Shown in pieces: positions 8,772-16,568 of a stretch of 64,000 nucleotides of DNA. The notes under the pieces were generated by a model. That model saw nothing but the letters and a program-made list of their open reading frames with translations, did not search any database and had not been told where the DNA came from. The position numbers were made by a program, and so were the translations under genes. Position 1 is the first letter of the stretch. The number at the start of each line of letters is the position of its first letter. Origin of the DNA: an uncultured Alphaproteobacteria bacterium (GTDB lineage: Bacteria; Pseudomonadota; Alphaproteobacteria; RF32; CAG-239); NCBI GenBank assembly GCA_944391615.1, contig CALXUE010000003.1, forward strand, positions 1 to 64,000, in the 5' to 3' direction.

Positions 8772-9875
8772 ATGCCAAAATTTTCTTTAACCGCAAGTAT
8801 GCGGACGAATTTGTTGTCTTTGAAAAAGACTCAAAACCTTATTGACCAAACTCAGCTCAGGCTTTCAACCGGAAAAAAAGTTAATTCCGCTATTGATAAC
8901 CCTTTGGCTTATTATACTGCTCAGAGTTTGACAAACAGAGCGCACGACCTTGAATCTCTCTTGGATAATATGGGACAGGGAATCCAAACCCTTAAAGCCG
9001 CTAATGAGGGAATCGAATCGCTTAGCGCTTTTGTGCAACAAGCCAAAGCCGTGGCTAATACTGCTCGAGACACACCTGTCACATCCGAGCTTAACAGCGG
9101 AGCGACCTTTTCTAAATTTAATGGGCATGTTACCATTAAAATCGGGGATGAAGAATACACCGTTGAGGTGGCAGAAGACAAGCAAAATTCTATTGCTTCT
9201 TTGATTGCGGCTATTAACAATGATGTTAAAACGAGTGCGGCGCTCAAACGCGCGCAAATTACCATTGCCGAAAAAAACGGCTTGATGAATGTTTCGGCCG
9301 CAGAAAATGCCCCTAAAGTCAAATTTGAGTTGGTGGCTAATGACTTATCTGTTAGCGGCACACTTAATCCTTCGGCCAGAAACGCCACTCTTTCTCAATT
9401 TAATGAAGTGTTGGCGCAAATGGATAAACTCGTTAGTGACGCGACTTATAAAGGCGTTAATCTACTGAAAGGGGATCATCTTAAAGTGGTTTTTAATGAA
9501 GACAGATCATCTTATCTTGACATTAAAGGAAAAGATGCTTCTTTGGCTGGGCTGAGATTGGACTCTGCCTCTCGCGAAGACTGGATTGATGATGCTAAGT
9601 TGGATGGCTTGATTGATAATTTGGATGATGCTTTAACCTCATTGCGCCATATGGCAAACGAATTTGGCAACAATTACGCGATTGTGCAAAGCAGAGAAGA
9701 ATATACCGAAAATATGATTAATGTTTTGGAAGAAGGTGCTGATGACTTGACCTTGGCCGATATGAATGAAGAATCGGCTAATATGCTGGCTTTACAAACA
9801 CGGTTGCAACTCGGCATTAATTCTTTGGCTTTGGCCTCTCAAGCTGCTCAATCGGTATTGCGTTTGTTTTCTTAA
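8772..9875 (+). CDS. Flagellin 2
   Basis: 367 residues from the ATG preceded by GGGAGAAAAACC. D0/D1 ends match the other copies (SLTASMRTNLLSLKKTQ; NEESANMLALQTRLQL), but it is the most divergent copy overall: it begins MPKFSLTAS where the others read MSDISLTAS, has HDLESLLDN for NDLDSLLDS, and a distinct central domain (about 108-200). It probably represents an older duplication and may form a different filament segment. No clear terminator follows; the downstream region already shares the TTAGGGTATCA element found upstream of copies 4 and 5. Confidence 0.95.
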   Translation: MPKFSLTASMRTNLLSLKKTQNLIDQTQLRLSTGKKVNSAIDNPLAYYTAQSLTNRAHDLESLLDNMGQGIQTLKAANEGIESLSAFVQQAKAVANTARDTPVTSELNSGATFSKFNGHVTIKIGDEEYTVEVAEDKQNSIASLIAAINNDVKTSAALKRAQITIAEKNGLMNVSAAENAPKVKFELVANDLSVSGTLNPSARNATLSQFNEVLAQMDKLVSDATYKGVNLLKGDHLKVVFNEDRSSYLDIKGKDASLAGLRLDSASREDWIDDAKLDGLIDNLDDALTSLRHMANEFGNNYAIVQSREEYTENMINVLEEGADDLTLADMNEESANMLALQTRLQLGINSLALASQAAQSVLRLFS

Positions 9876-9963
9876 AATTAGTTACTTGAATATTGCATAT
9901 TCGTACTTATTTTAACGAAATGTTAGGGTATCATTTTTAGTATGGATGCATATTTTATAAAAC

Positions 9964-9992
9964 TTGCAATCAAGTTTAAAATATGATATAGT
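9964..9992 (+). promoter_or_regulatory. Putative sigma70-type promoter of flagellin 3
   Basis: -35 TTGCAA, 17-bp spacer, -10 TATAGT, aligned with the promoters of flagellins 4 and 5. Confidence 0.65.
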
Positions 9993-9994
9993 TA

Positions 9995-10021
9995 TTAATG
10001 TCATCAGAAAGATGGCATTGA
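9995..10021 (+). promoter_or_regulatory. 5' leader hairpin, flagellin 3
   Basis: Eleven-bp stem with loop AGAAA. Compared with copies 4 and 5, two bases of the 3' arm differ (10015 G, 10020 G), and each change converts an A-U pair into a G-U pair, so pairing in RNA is kept. It is placed at the predicted transcript start. Confidence 0.75.
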
Positions 10022-10051
10022 TATCAACCCACAGAAATTTGGAGAAAAACC

Positions 10052-11149
10052 ATGTCAGATATTTCTTTAACCGCAAGTATGCGCACCAATTTGCTCTCCT
10101 TGCAAAACACTCAATCTTTGATGGACCAAACCCAAGAAAGATTGTCTACCGGTAAAAAAGTTAACTCAGCTATTGATAACCCTTCTTCTTACTACACGGC
10201 TCAAAGCTTAACAAACCGTGCTAACGATTTGGATTCTTTGCTTGACAGTATGGGACAAGGTATTCAGACCATTCAGGCTGCTAACGAAGGTATTGAAGCT
10301 ATTACCTCTTTCGTGCAACAGGCTAAAGCTGTGGCCAACACCGCTCGTGACACACCGGCTACCAAAGAGCTTAAAAGTTCTGGTACGATTGCCGCTGCTG
10401 ATGGCAATGCAACCATTAAAATCGGCGACAAAACTTTTACCGTCGCTGTTGCTGCTGCTGATGATGAAGGTACTGATATCATGACAAAAATTAACGCTGA
10501 TACTGCCACAAAAAATGCTTTGGATGCAGCAGGCTTAACATTGACTGGTGATGCAGGAAGCCTAACGATTACAGCTGATGATGACGCTAAAAAAGTTGCC
10601 GTTTCCATTGAAGTCAGCGGTTTGAAGTTAAGCGGTTCTGTTGACCCGACTGCACGTCAAACTTCTATGGATCAATACAACGACATTTTGAGCCAGATTG
10701 ACCAATTGGCTAACGATGCTTCTTACAAAGGTGTTAACCTTTTGAAAGAAGATAAGTTGAAAGTTGTGTTCAACGAAGATCGTTCTTCTTACCTTGAAAT
10801 TGAAGGTAGAGATGCTTCTTCCACCGGTTTGAAATTAGCTAGTGTTTCTGCTGCTGATTGGGAAACCAATACAGGTGTTGAAGCCACTATTACTTCTGTT
10901 GAAAACGCTATCAACGAATTGCGCGATATGGCTACCGAATTTGGTAACAACTACTCTATTGTTCAAACGCGTCAAGACTTTACCGAAAACTTGATTAACG
11001 TGTTAGAAGAAGGTGCTGATGACTTGACCTTGGCCGATATGAACGAAGAATCTGCTAATATGCTTGCTCTGCAAACCAGACAGCAATTGGGTATTAACTC
11101 TTTGTCTTTGGCTTCTCAAGCTGCTCAGTCGGTCTTGCAATTGTTCTAA
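10052..11149 (+). CDS. Flagellin 3
   Basis: 365 residues, with the usual conserved D0/D1 ends and an Ala/Asp/Thr-rich central domain (about 108-195). It is nearly identical to flagellin 4, differing at scattered positions in the central domain. The C-terminal half, the terminator and the downstream intergenic region are almost the same as in flagellin 4, showing recent duplication with a 1293-bp period. The start is fixed by GGAGAAAAACC just upstream. Confidence 0.95.
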   Translation: MSDISLTASMRTNLLSLQNTQSLMDQTQERLSTGKKVNSAIDNPSSYYTAQSLTNRANDLDSLLDSMGQGIQTIQAANEGIEAITSFVQQAKAVANTARDTPATKELKSSGTIAAADGNATIKIGDKTFTVAVAAADDEGTDIMTKINADTATKNALDAAGLTLTGDAGSLTITADDDAKKVAVSIEVSGLKLSGSVDPTARQTSMDQYNDILSQIDQLANDASYKGVNLLKEDKLKVVFNEDRSSYLEIEGRDASSTGLKLASVSAADWETNTGVEATITSVENAINELRDMATEFGNNYSIVQTRQDFTENLINVLEEGADDLTLADMNEESANMLALQTRQQLGINSLSLASQAAQSVLQLF

Positions 11150-11168
11150 GATTTTTAGGATTAATATT

Positions 11169-11191
11169 AAGGGGAGCGATAAGCTCCCCTT
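11169..11191 (+). terminator. Terminator after flagellin 3
   Basis: Stem AAGGGGAGC / GCTCCCCTT with loop GATAA. The same unit follows flagellins 4 and 5. Confidence 0.85.
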
Positions 11192-11256
11192 TCTTTGTGC
11201 TTTTATTTTAACTAAATTTTAGGGTATCAGTTTTATGATGTGCTTATTCATAGGGC

Positions 11257-11285
11257 TTGCCTTTTGAGACAAGTTATGATATAAT
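11257..11285 (+). promoter_or_regulatory. Sigma70-type promoter of flagellin 4
   Basis: -35 TTGCCT, 17-bp spacer, perfect -10 TATAAT. No sigma28 (TAAA-N15-GCCGATAA) or sigma54 (GG-N10-GC) element is visible. Confidence 0.75.
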
Positions 11286-11287
11286 GA

Positions 11288-11314
11288 TTAATGTCATCAG
11301 AAAGATGACATTAA
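11288..11314 (+). promoter_or_regulatory. 5' leader hairpin, flagellin 4
   Basis: Perfect 11-bp inverted repeat, arms TTAATGTCATC and GATGACATTAA, loop AGAAA. It begins about 3 bp after the -10 box, so it would sit at the very 5' end of the mRNA, 30 bp before the start codon. It is a candidate FlbT target or mRNA stabiliser. Confidence 0.8.
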
Positions 11315-11344
11315 TGTTAACCCACAGAAATTTGGAGAAAAACC

Positions 11345-12442
11345 ATGTCAGATATTTCTTTAACCGCAAGTATGCGCACCAATTTGCTCTCCTTGCAAAA
11401 CACTCAATCTTTGATGGACCAAACCCAAGAAAGATTGTCTACCGGTAAAAAAGTTAACTCAGCTATTGATAACCCTTCTTCTTACTACACGGCTCAAAGC
11501 TTAACAAACCGTGCTAACGATTTGGATTCTTTGCTTGACAGTATGGGACAAGGTATTCAGACCATTCAGGCTGCTAACGAAGGTATTGAAGCTATTACCT
11601 CTTTCGTGCAACAGGCTAAGGCTGTCGCTAACACCGCTCGTGACACACCGGCTACCAAAGAACTCAAAAGTTCCGGTTCTATTGCCGCTGCTAATGGTAA
11701 TGCAACCATTAAAATCGGCGACAAAACTTTTACCGTCGCTGTTGCTGCCGCTGATGATGAAGGTACTGATATTGCAGGGAAAATTAACGCTGATGGTGCG
11801 ACTAAAGCAGCTTTGGATGCTGCCGGTTTGACTTTGACTGGTGATGCAGGAAGCCTAACGATTACAGCTGATGATGATGCTAAAAAAGTTGCCGTTTCTA
11901 TTGAAGCCAGCGGTTTGAAGTTAAGTGGTTCTGTTGACCCGACTGCTCGTCAAACTTCTATGAACCAATTTAATGATATTTTGAGCCAGATTGACCAATT
12001 GGCTAACGATGCTTCTTACAAAGGTGTTAACTTGTTGAAAGAAGATAAGTTGAAAGTTGTGTTCAACGAAGATCGTTCTTCTTACCTTGAAATTGAAGGT
12101 AGAGATGCTTCTTCCACCGGTTTGAAATTAGCTAGTGTTTCTGCTGCTGATTGGGAAACCAATACAGGTGTTGAAGCCACTATTACTTCTGTTGAAAACG
12201 CTATCAACGAATTGCGCGATATGGCTACCGAATTTGGTAACAACTACTCTATTGTTCAAACGCGTCAAGACTTTACCGAAAACTTGATTAACGTGTTAGA
12301 AGAAGGTGCTGATGACTTGACCTTGGCCGATATGAACGAAGAATCTGCTAATATGCTTGCTCTGCAAACCAGACAGCAATTGGGTATTAACTCTTTGTCT
12401 TTGGCTTCTCAAGCTGCTCAGTCGGTCTTGCAATTGTTCTAA
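11345..12442 (+). CDS. Flagellin 4
   Basis: 365 residues, near-identical to flagellin 3. Conserved N- (1-108) and C-terminal (about 285-365) filament-core regions flank a short variable domain with a KIGDKTFTVAVAAADDEG stretch. The reading frame is intact, so it is not a decaying copy. Promoter, leader hairpin, ribosome site and terminator are all duplicated with the gene, so each copy can be expressed on its own. Confidence 0.95.
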   Translation: MSDISLTASMRTNLLSLQNTQSLMDQTQERLSTGKKVNSAIDNPSSYYTAQSLTNRANDLDSLLDSMGQGIQTIQAANEGIEAITSFVQQAKAVANTARDTPATKELKSSGSIAAANGNATIKIGDKTFTVAVAAADDEGTDIAGKINADGATKAALDAAGLTLTGDAGSLTITADDDAKKVAVSIEASGLKLSGSVDPTARQTSMNQFNDILSQIDQLANDASYKGVNLLKEDKLKVVFNEDRSSYLEIEGRDASSTGLKLASVSAADWETNTGVEATITSVENAINELRDMATEFGNNYSIVQTRQDFTENLINVLEEGADDLTLADMNEESANMLALQTRQQLGINSLSLASQAAQSVLQLF

Positions 12443-12461
12443 GATTTTTAGGATTAATATT

Positions 12462-12484
12462 AAGGGGAGCGATAAGCTCCCCTT
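12462..12484 (+). terminator. Terminator after flagellin 4
   Basis: Same stem-loop as at 11169-11191, shifted by 1293 bp. Confidence 0.85.
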
Positions 12485-12549
12485 TCTTTGTGCTTTTATT
12501 TTAACTAAATTTTAGGGTATCAGTTTTATGATGTGCTTATTCATAGGGC

Positions 12550-12578
12550 TTGCCTTTTGAGACAAGTTATGATATAAT
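12550..12578 (+). promoter_or_regulatory. Sigma70-type promoter of flagellin 5
   Basis: -35 TTGCCT, 17-bp spacer, -10 TATAAT, identical to the flagellin 4 promoter. Confidence 0.75.
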
Positions 12579-12580
12579 GA

Positions 12581-12607
12581 TTAATGTCATCAGAAAGATG
12601 ACATTAA
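12581..12607 (+). promoter_or_regulatory. 5' leader hairpin, flagellin 5
   Basis: Identical to the perfect 11-bp hairpin at 11288-11314. Confidence 0.8.
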
Positions 12608-12637
12608 TGTTAACCCACAGAAATTTGGAGAAAAACC

Positions 12638-13783
12638 ATGTCAGATATTTCTTTAACCGCAAGTATGCGCACCAATTTGCTCTCCTTGCAAAACACTCAA
12701 TCTTTGATGGACCAAACCCAAGAAAGATTGTCTACCGGTAAAAAAGTTAACTCAGCTATTGATAACCCTTCTTCTTACTACACGGCTCAAAGCTTAACAA
12801 ACCGTGCTAACGATTTGGATTCTTTGCTTGACAGTATGGGACAAGGTATTCAGACCATTCAGGCTGCTAACGAAGGTATTGAAGCTATTACCTCTTTTGT
12901 GCAACAGGCTAAGGCTGTCGCTAACACTGCTCGTGATACGCCGGCTACCGCTTCTTTGGCTGGTGAGGTTGATTTTACTGCCGGTAATGGTGAAGTAACT
13001 GTTAAAATCGGTGATGAAACATTTAAAGTTACTTTTGCAAGCACTTCTGAAAACTCTGCAACTGCCGCAGCTACTAAATTAAATGATGCTGGTAAAGCTA
13101 TTACAGCGGAAGGTGGTACAACTAAATTAGGCGATGCATTGACAAATGCTAATTTAACTTTTGCTGCAAATGGTAATAAGTTGACTTTGAAGGTTGCTGA
13201 CCCTGCTAAAGAAACTGCTAAAGTTGCCGTTAGCGTCAGCAGTGATATTACCGGTGTCAGCATGTCCGGTACAATGGATCCTGATGCTCGTAAAACTTCT
13301 ATCAGTCAGTTCAATGATATCTTGACGCAGATTGACCAGTTGGCTAACGATGCTTCTTACAAAGGTGTTAACCTTTTGAAAGAAGATAAGTTGAAAGTGG
13401 TCTTCAATGAAGATCGTTCTTCTTACCTTGAAATTGAAGGTAAAGACGCTTCTTCTACCGGTTTGAAATTAGCTAGTGTTTCTGCTACTGATTGGGCAAC
13501 CAATGAAGGTGTTGAAGCCACTATTACTTCTGTTGAAAACGCTATCAACGAATTGCGTGATATGGCTACCGAATTTGGTAATAACTACTCTATTGTTCAA
13601 ACTCGTCAAGACTTCACTGAAAACCTAATCAACGTCTTAGAAGAAGGTGCTGATGACTTGACCTTGGCTGATATGAACGAAGAATCTGCTAATATGCTTG
13701 CTCTGCAAACCAGACAGCAATTGGGTATTAACTCTTTGTCTTTGGCTTCTCAAGCTGCTCAGTCTGTCTTGCAATTGTTCTAA
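12638..13783 (+). CDS. Flagellin 5
   Basis: 381 residues. The ends are as in copies 3 and 4, but the central domain (about 108-215) is 16 residues longer and clearly different in sequence, including a KIGDETFKVTF segment. The leader and first part of the gene match copy 4 almost exactly, whereas the middle does not, which fits domain replacement or gene conversion within the array. The C-terminal part carries many silent differences from copies 3 and 4, so it is less recently homogenised there. Confidence 0.95.
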   Translation: MSDISLTASMRTNLLSLQNTQSLMDQTQERLSTGKKVNSAIDNPSSYYTAQSLTNRANDLDSLLDSMGQGIQTIQAANEGIEAITSFVQQAKAVANTARDTPATASLAGEVDFTAGNGEVTVKIGDETFKVTFASTSENSATAAATKLNDAGKAITAEGGTTKLGDALTNANLTFAANGNKLTLKVADPAKETAKVAVSVSSDITGVSMSGTMDPDARKTSISQFNDILTQIDQLANDASYKGVNLLKEDKLKVVFNEDRSSYLEIEGKDASSTGLKLASVSATDWATNEGVEATITSVENAINELRDMATEFGNNYSIVQTRQDFTENLINVLEEGADDLTLADMNEESANMLALQTRQQLGINSLSLASQAAQSVLQLF

Positions 13784-13802
13784 GATTTTTAGGATTAATA
13801 TT

Positions 13803-13825
13803 AAGGGGAGCGATAAGCTCCCCTT
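13803..13825 (+). terminator. Terminator after flagellin 5
   Basis: Third copy of the AAGGGGAGC / GCTCCCCTT stem-loop. It ends 18 bp before the convergent hydF gene. Confidence 0.85.
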
Positions 13826-13842
13826 TCTTTGTGTTCATCTGT

Positions 13843-15048
13843 TTACAGCTTTTTATACATCTCTGCTACTGGGCCAAAAACCTCTATAACTCTCGGCAGT
13901 GCATTGGTTAACTCAGAAATACACACCCCATAATTGGTGATAGGGACGCCTGCTTGCTCACAGCGATTGATACGGCTTAAAATCAAACGCCTCGGCGACA
14001 TACAGCCCCCGCAATGAATCACAAGTTTATAATCATTCAAATTGTCGGGAAAATCACACCCTGCAATATGCGTGAACTCCGGATTTTTGCCGGTTATCTT
14101 GCGAATGAGGTTGGGAATTTTAACACGGCCGATATCATTTTTGTCCGCATGGTGCGTGCAAGATTCCGCAACCAAAACTTTGTCTCCGTCTTGGAGCTTG
14201 CGAACCGCCTTTACGCCTTCAACCAATTTATATAAGTCACCTTTTAATCGGGCAAACAAAATCGAAAATGTGGTGAGCGGAACATCCAAAGGTGTCAATT
14301 TATTAACCATATCAACCACACTTGAATCGGTTATGACTAAATCAGGCTTGTTCTTAAACCGGCTTAAAGCTTCGGCGTATTCACTCTCTTTTACCGCAGT
14401 TACCGTGCAGGCATGGTCCAGACAATCTCTTATTACATGAACCTGTAGGGGCAAAAGTCTGCCTTTGGGCGCTTGGTCATCCAAAGGAATTACCAGTACG
14501 ACGTTGCCGTGCTCTTTAACAAGGTCTCCGATTATGCTCGGGGTGGCAAATGTTTCTTCCGGCGCGGCTTTGATTAACTCCGCCTTAAACATATTCAAAA
14601 CTTTATCTCTTGATGACTTGTCGGTGGAATTTATTACAATACCGTCGGTTTGGGTTATGTGAAACTTGTCTGCCTTATTATAAACCTTTATCAGCGGTAA
14701 GCCTTTTTTTTCAACTTCTTGAATAATTTGGCGCTCTACATCGCCGATTTCATCTCCCTCACAGACCAAGACTGCAACATCGGCTTTATCAAGGCTTTTT
14801 AAGCTCCGTGCCATACGTTCCCGTCCAAGTGCCGTTTCATCGCCAAAGCCTGCCGTATCAAGCCAAACGACCGGGCCTAAAGGTATCAGCTCTTGTGTTT
14901 TTTCAACAACATCGGTTGTGGTGCCGGCAATGTTTGAGGTGATGGATATGTCTTGGCCCGCAACCAAGTTTAAAAAGCTTGATTTACCCGAATTGACTCT
15001 GCCTAGCAAAGCTATGTGCAATCTTAGAGATTTTTGTGTTTTTTCCAT
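13843..15048 (-). CDS. hydF: HydF, [FeFe]-hydrogenase maturation GTPase
   Basis: 401 residues, the family length. An N-terminal Era/TrmE-like G domain has G1 GRVNSGKS (16-23), TTTD and DTAG motifs. A linker domain follows, then the C-terminal cluster-binding domain with Cys297-Thr-His299 and, 45 residues later, His345-Cys346-Gly-Gly-Cys349, the HydF [4Fe-4S] ligand signature. HydF is the scaffold that delivers the 2Fe subcluster to HydA; HydE, HydG and HydA must be encoded elsewhere, since none is in the window. It lies downstream of tcdA on the same strand (gap 9 bp), probably in one operon with tatD. Confidence 0.93.
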   Translation of the reverse strand: MEKTQKSLRLHIALLGRVNSGKSSFLNLVAGQDISITSNIAGTTTDVVEKTQELIPLGPVVWLDTAGFGDETALGRERMARSLKSLDKADVAVLVCEGDEIGDVERQIIQEVEKKGLPLIKVYNKADKFHITQTDGIVINSTDKSSRDKVLNMFKAELIKAAPEETFATPSIIGDLVKEHGNVVLVIPLDDQAPKGRLLPLQVHVIRDCLDHACTVTAVKESEYAEALSRFKNKPDLVITDSSVVDMVNKLTPLDVPLTTFSILFARLKGDLYKLVEGVKAVRKLQDGDKVLVAESCTHHADKNDIGRVKIPNLIRKITGKNPEFTHIAGCDFPDNLNDYKLVIHCGGCMSPRRLILSRINRCEQAGVPITNYGVCISELTNALPRVIEVFGPVAEMYKKL

Positions 15049-15057
15049 TGGTTTTAT

Positions 15058-15795
15058 TTATTTCCTTTCACTTAAATACTTAATGGCCTCTCCTGCGATG
15101 ATTAGTCCGAATATCGCGGTTATGGTCGGTAATGAGCCCAGCACAGGGCGTGTTCTGCCTTGTTCATCAACTTTTTCGGTATTTGATTGCTTTATCGGCG
15201 TTTCGGTTGATGAAACGCAATTTATTTGGCTTAAATCCACACCCTCAGCCTTTAAGCGGCGGCGCAGTTCTCTGGCCAAAGAATCGCCTTGGGTTTGGTT
15301 TAAATTACAGACTTTTATTTTTGAAAAATCTTGCTTTAAGGCCGCTCCCATGGATGATATAAACGGAATTTTTTTGGCGACCAATGCTTTTATTAGCGAG
15401 CATTTTGAGGGCAGAGAATCTATCGCATCCACCACAAAGTCAACCTTGCAATTAAGCAAATCATCAATGTTTTTTTCATCCACAAACACGGGTTTTTCTT
15501 CAATGTTTGCATGCGGATTTATGGACTTAATTCTATCTGCGGCGACTTTTGCTTTGCTTTTCCCAATACTCTCGTTAGTGGCTAATATCTGGCGGTTGAT
15601 GTTGCTCTCTTCAAACTTGTCAAAATCTACTAATATCAAATGTTCAACCCCTGCGCGGGCAATGCCCTCAAGCGCATAACCGCCAACCGCTCCCAGCCCG
15701 ATTATCATCACGGTGGAATCTTGCAGATTTTTTAACTTTTCATCGCCTAAAAATGCTCGTGTGCGGCAAAAACGTTTGTCTTCAATATGTGCCAT
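15058..15795 (-). CDS. tcdA: TcdA, tRNA threonylcarbamoyladenosine dehydratase
   Basis: 245 residues of the E1/ThiF/MoeB adenylating superfamily. The start region RFCRTRAFLGDE is typical of TcdA (CsdL). The nucleotide-binding loop GLGAVGG (about 33-39) is followed by acidic DFDKFEESNINRQ, as in ATP-dependent E1-like enzymes. TcdA dehydrates t6A37 to cyclic t6A in tRNAs reading ANN codons. The gene overlaps tatD by 14 bp, which indicates translational coupling. It lacks the zinc-binding cysteines of MoeB/ThiF, which supports TcdA over those relatives. Confidence 0.85.
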   Translation of the reverse strand: MAHIEDKRFCRTRAFLGDEKLKNLQDSTVMIIGLGAVGGYALEGIARAGVEHLILVDFDKFEESNINRQILATNESIGKSKAKVAADRIKSINPHANIEEKPVFVDEKNIDDLLNCKVDFVVDAIDSLPSKCSLIKALVAKKIPFISSMGAALKQDFSKIKVCNLNQTQGDSLARELRRRLKAEGVDLSQINCVSSTETPIKQSNTEKVDEQGRTRPVLGSLPTITAIFGLIIAGEAIKYLSERK

Positions 15796-16528
15796 TGATT
15801 AGTCCTTGTGAATTTTGGTATATGGTTTGTGCCAAGTCCTCCGCATTCTCTTGGCGAATTTTAGCAATCTCTTGCAGTAAATATGGCAAGTTCAGCGGCG
15901 TGTTTTGCGCCCCTTTGCTCAAACCTTGATAGGGGCTATCCGTTTCTAACAAAAGTTTATCTCTCGGTATGAAATTTAATATCTTCTCTCGCTCTTTGTT
16001 CCTCAATATTGACAGCGAAAACGAGATATATCCCCCATTTTGCAAAATTTGCCGTGCCTGCTCCAAGCTCCCGCTAAACGAATGGATTACATACACACTC
16101 TTTTTCAGCTTCAGCCAAAATTTTTCAAGCATTCCACCGCTTTTGACCGTATGTATCAGTATCGGCCTTTTATACTTTTGTGCTAGCTCTATCTGTGCGG
16201 CAAAAAGTTTTTCCTGCTTTTCTCTTTCAGGTTTCAATCCATCTAAGCCACACTCGCCTGTCAGGCTCTTGGGATATTGTTGTAAATATGTTTCTAACTT
16301 TGAAATCGTGTCTTCTTTTGCCTCAGCAACATACCATGGATGGAGGCCAAAGGCTGGCGTTATTTTTTCATATTCTTCCGACAGTTTGGCTACATTTGCC
16401 CAGTCTTTTTCTGATGTTGACACACAGATAAAACCCTCAATGCCTGCTTCAACGCTCTTTTTTATAAGCTGCGGCGTATAATTTGCATTGAAGTCTTGCA
16501 AATGTATGTGCGTGTCGATAAACTTCAT
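15782..16528 (-). CDS. tatD: TatD family metal-dependent hydrolase
   Basis: 248 residues. Metal ligands fit the TatD TIM barrel: DTHIHL at the N-terminus, a Glu in TGECGLDG (about 95), His in RPILIHT, His in VIHSFSG and Asp in LLETDSPY near residue 200. The family includes 3'-5' DNA/RNA exonucleases and D-aminoacyl-tRNA-type hydrolases. The second in-frame ATG (16528) is preferred because AAGGA lies at proper distance; a start at 16534 is possible. It is the first gene of tatD-tcdA-hydF and divergent from alr with about 40 bp between them. Confidence 0.85.
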   Translation of the reverse strand: MKFIDTHIHLQDFNANYTPQLIKKSVEAGIEGFICVSTSEKDWANVAKLSEEYEKITPAFGLHPWYVAEAKEDTISKLETYLQQYPKSLTGECGLDGLKPEREKQEKLFAAQIELAQKYKRPILIHTVKSGGMLEKFWLKLKKSVYVIHSFSGSLEQARQILQNGGYISFSLSILRNKEREKILNFIPRDKLLLETDSPYQGLSKGAQNTPLNLPYLLQEIAKIRQENAEDLAQTIYQNSQGLINGTY

Positions 16529-16568
16529 TATCATTGTTCCTTTTAATCTGTTGTGAGTGTATGCAGTT

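Larger units (their letters stand above)
10052..13825 (+). repeat. Tandem flagellin array, 1293-bp period
   Basis: Flagellins 3, 4 and 5 start at 10052, 11345 and 12638, exactly 1293 bp apart. The two intergenic regions 11150-11344 and 12443-12637 appear identical by eye, and the N-terminal coding parts of copies 4 and 5 match closely for roughly the first 280 bp. Differences are concentrated in the central domains. Confidence 0.9.

Noticed and set aside
8865-9388. Long antisense frames inside flagellin genes
   Set aside because: They mirror flagellin codon bias, recur in the other copies, and have no ribosome sites or known domains.
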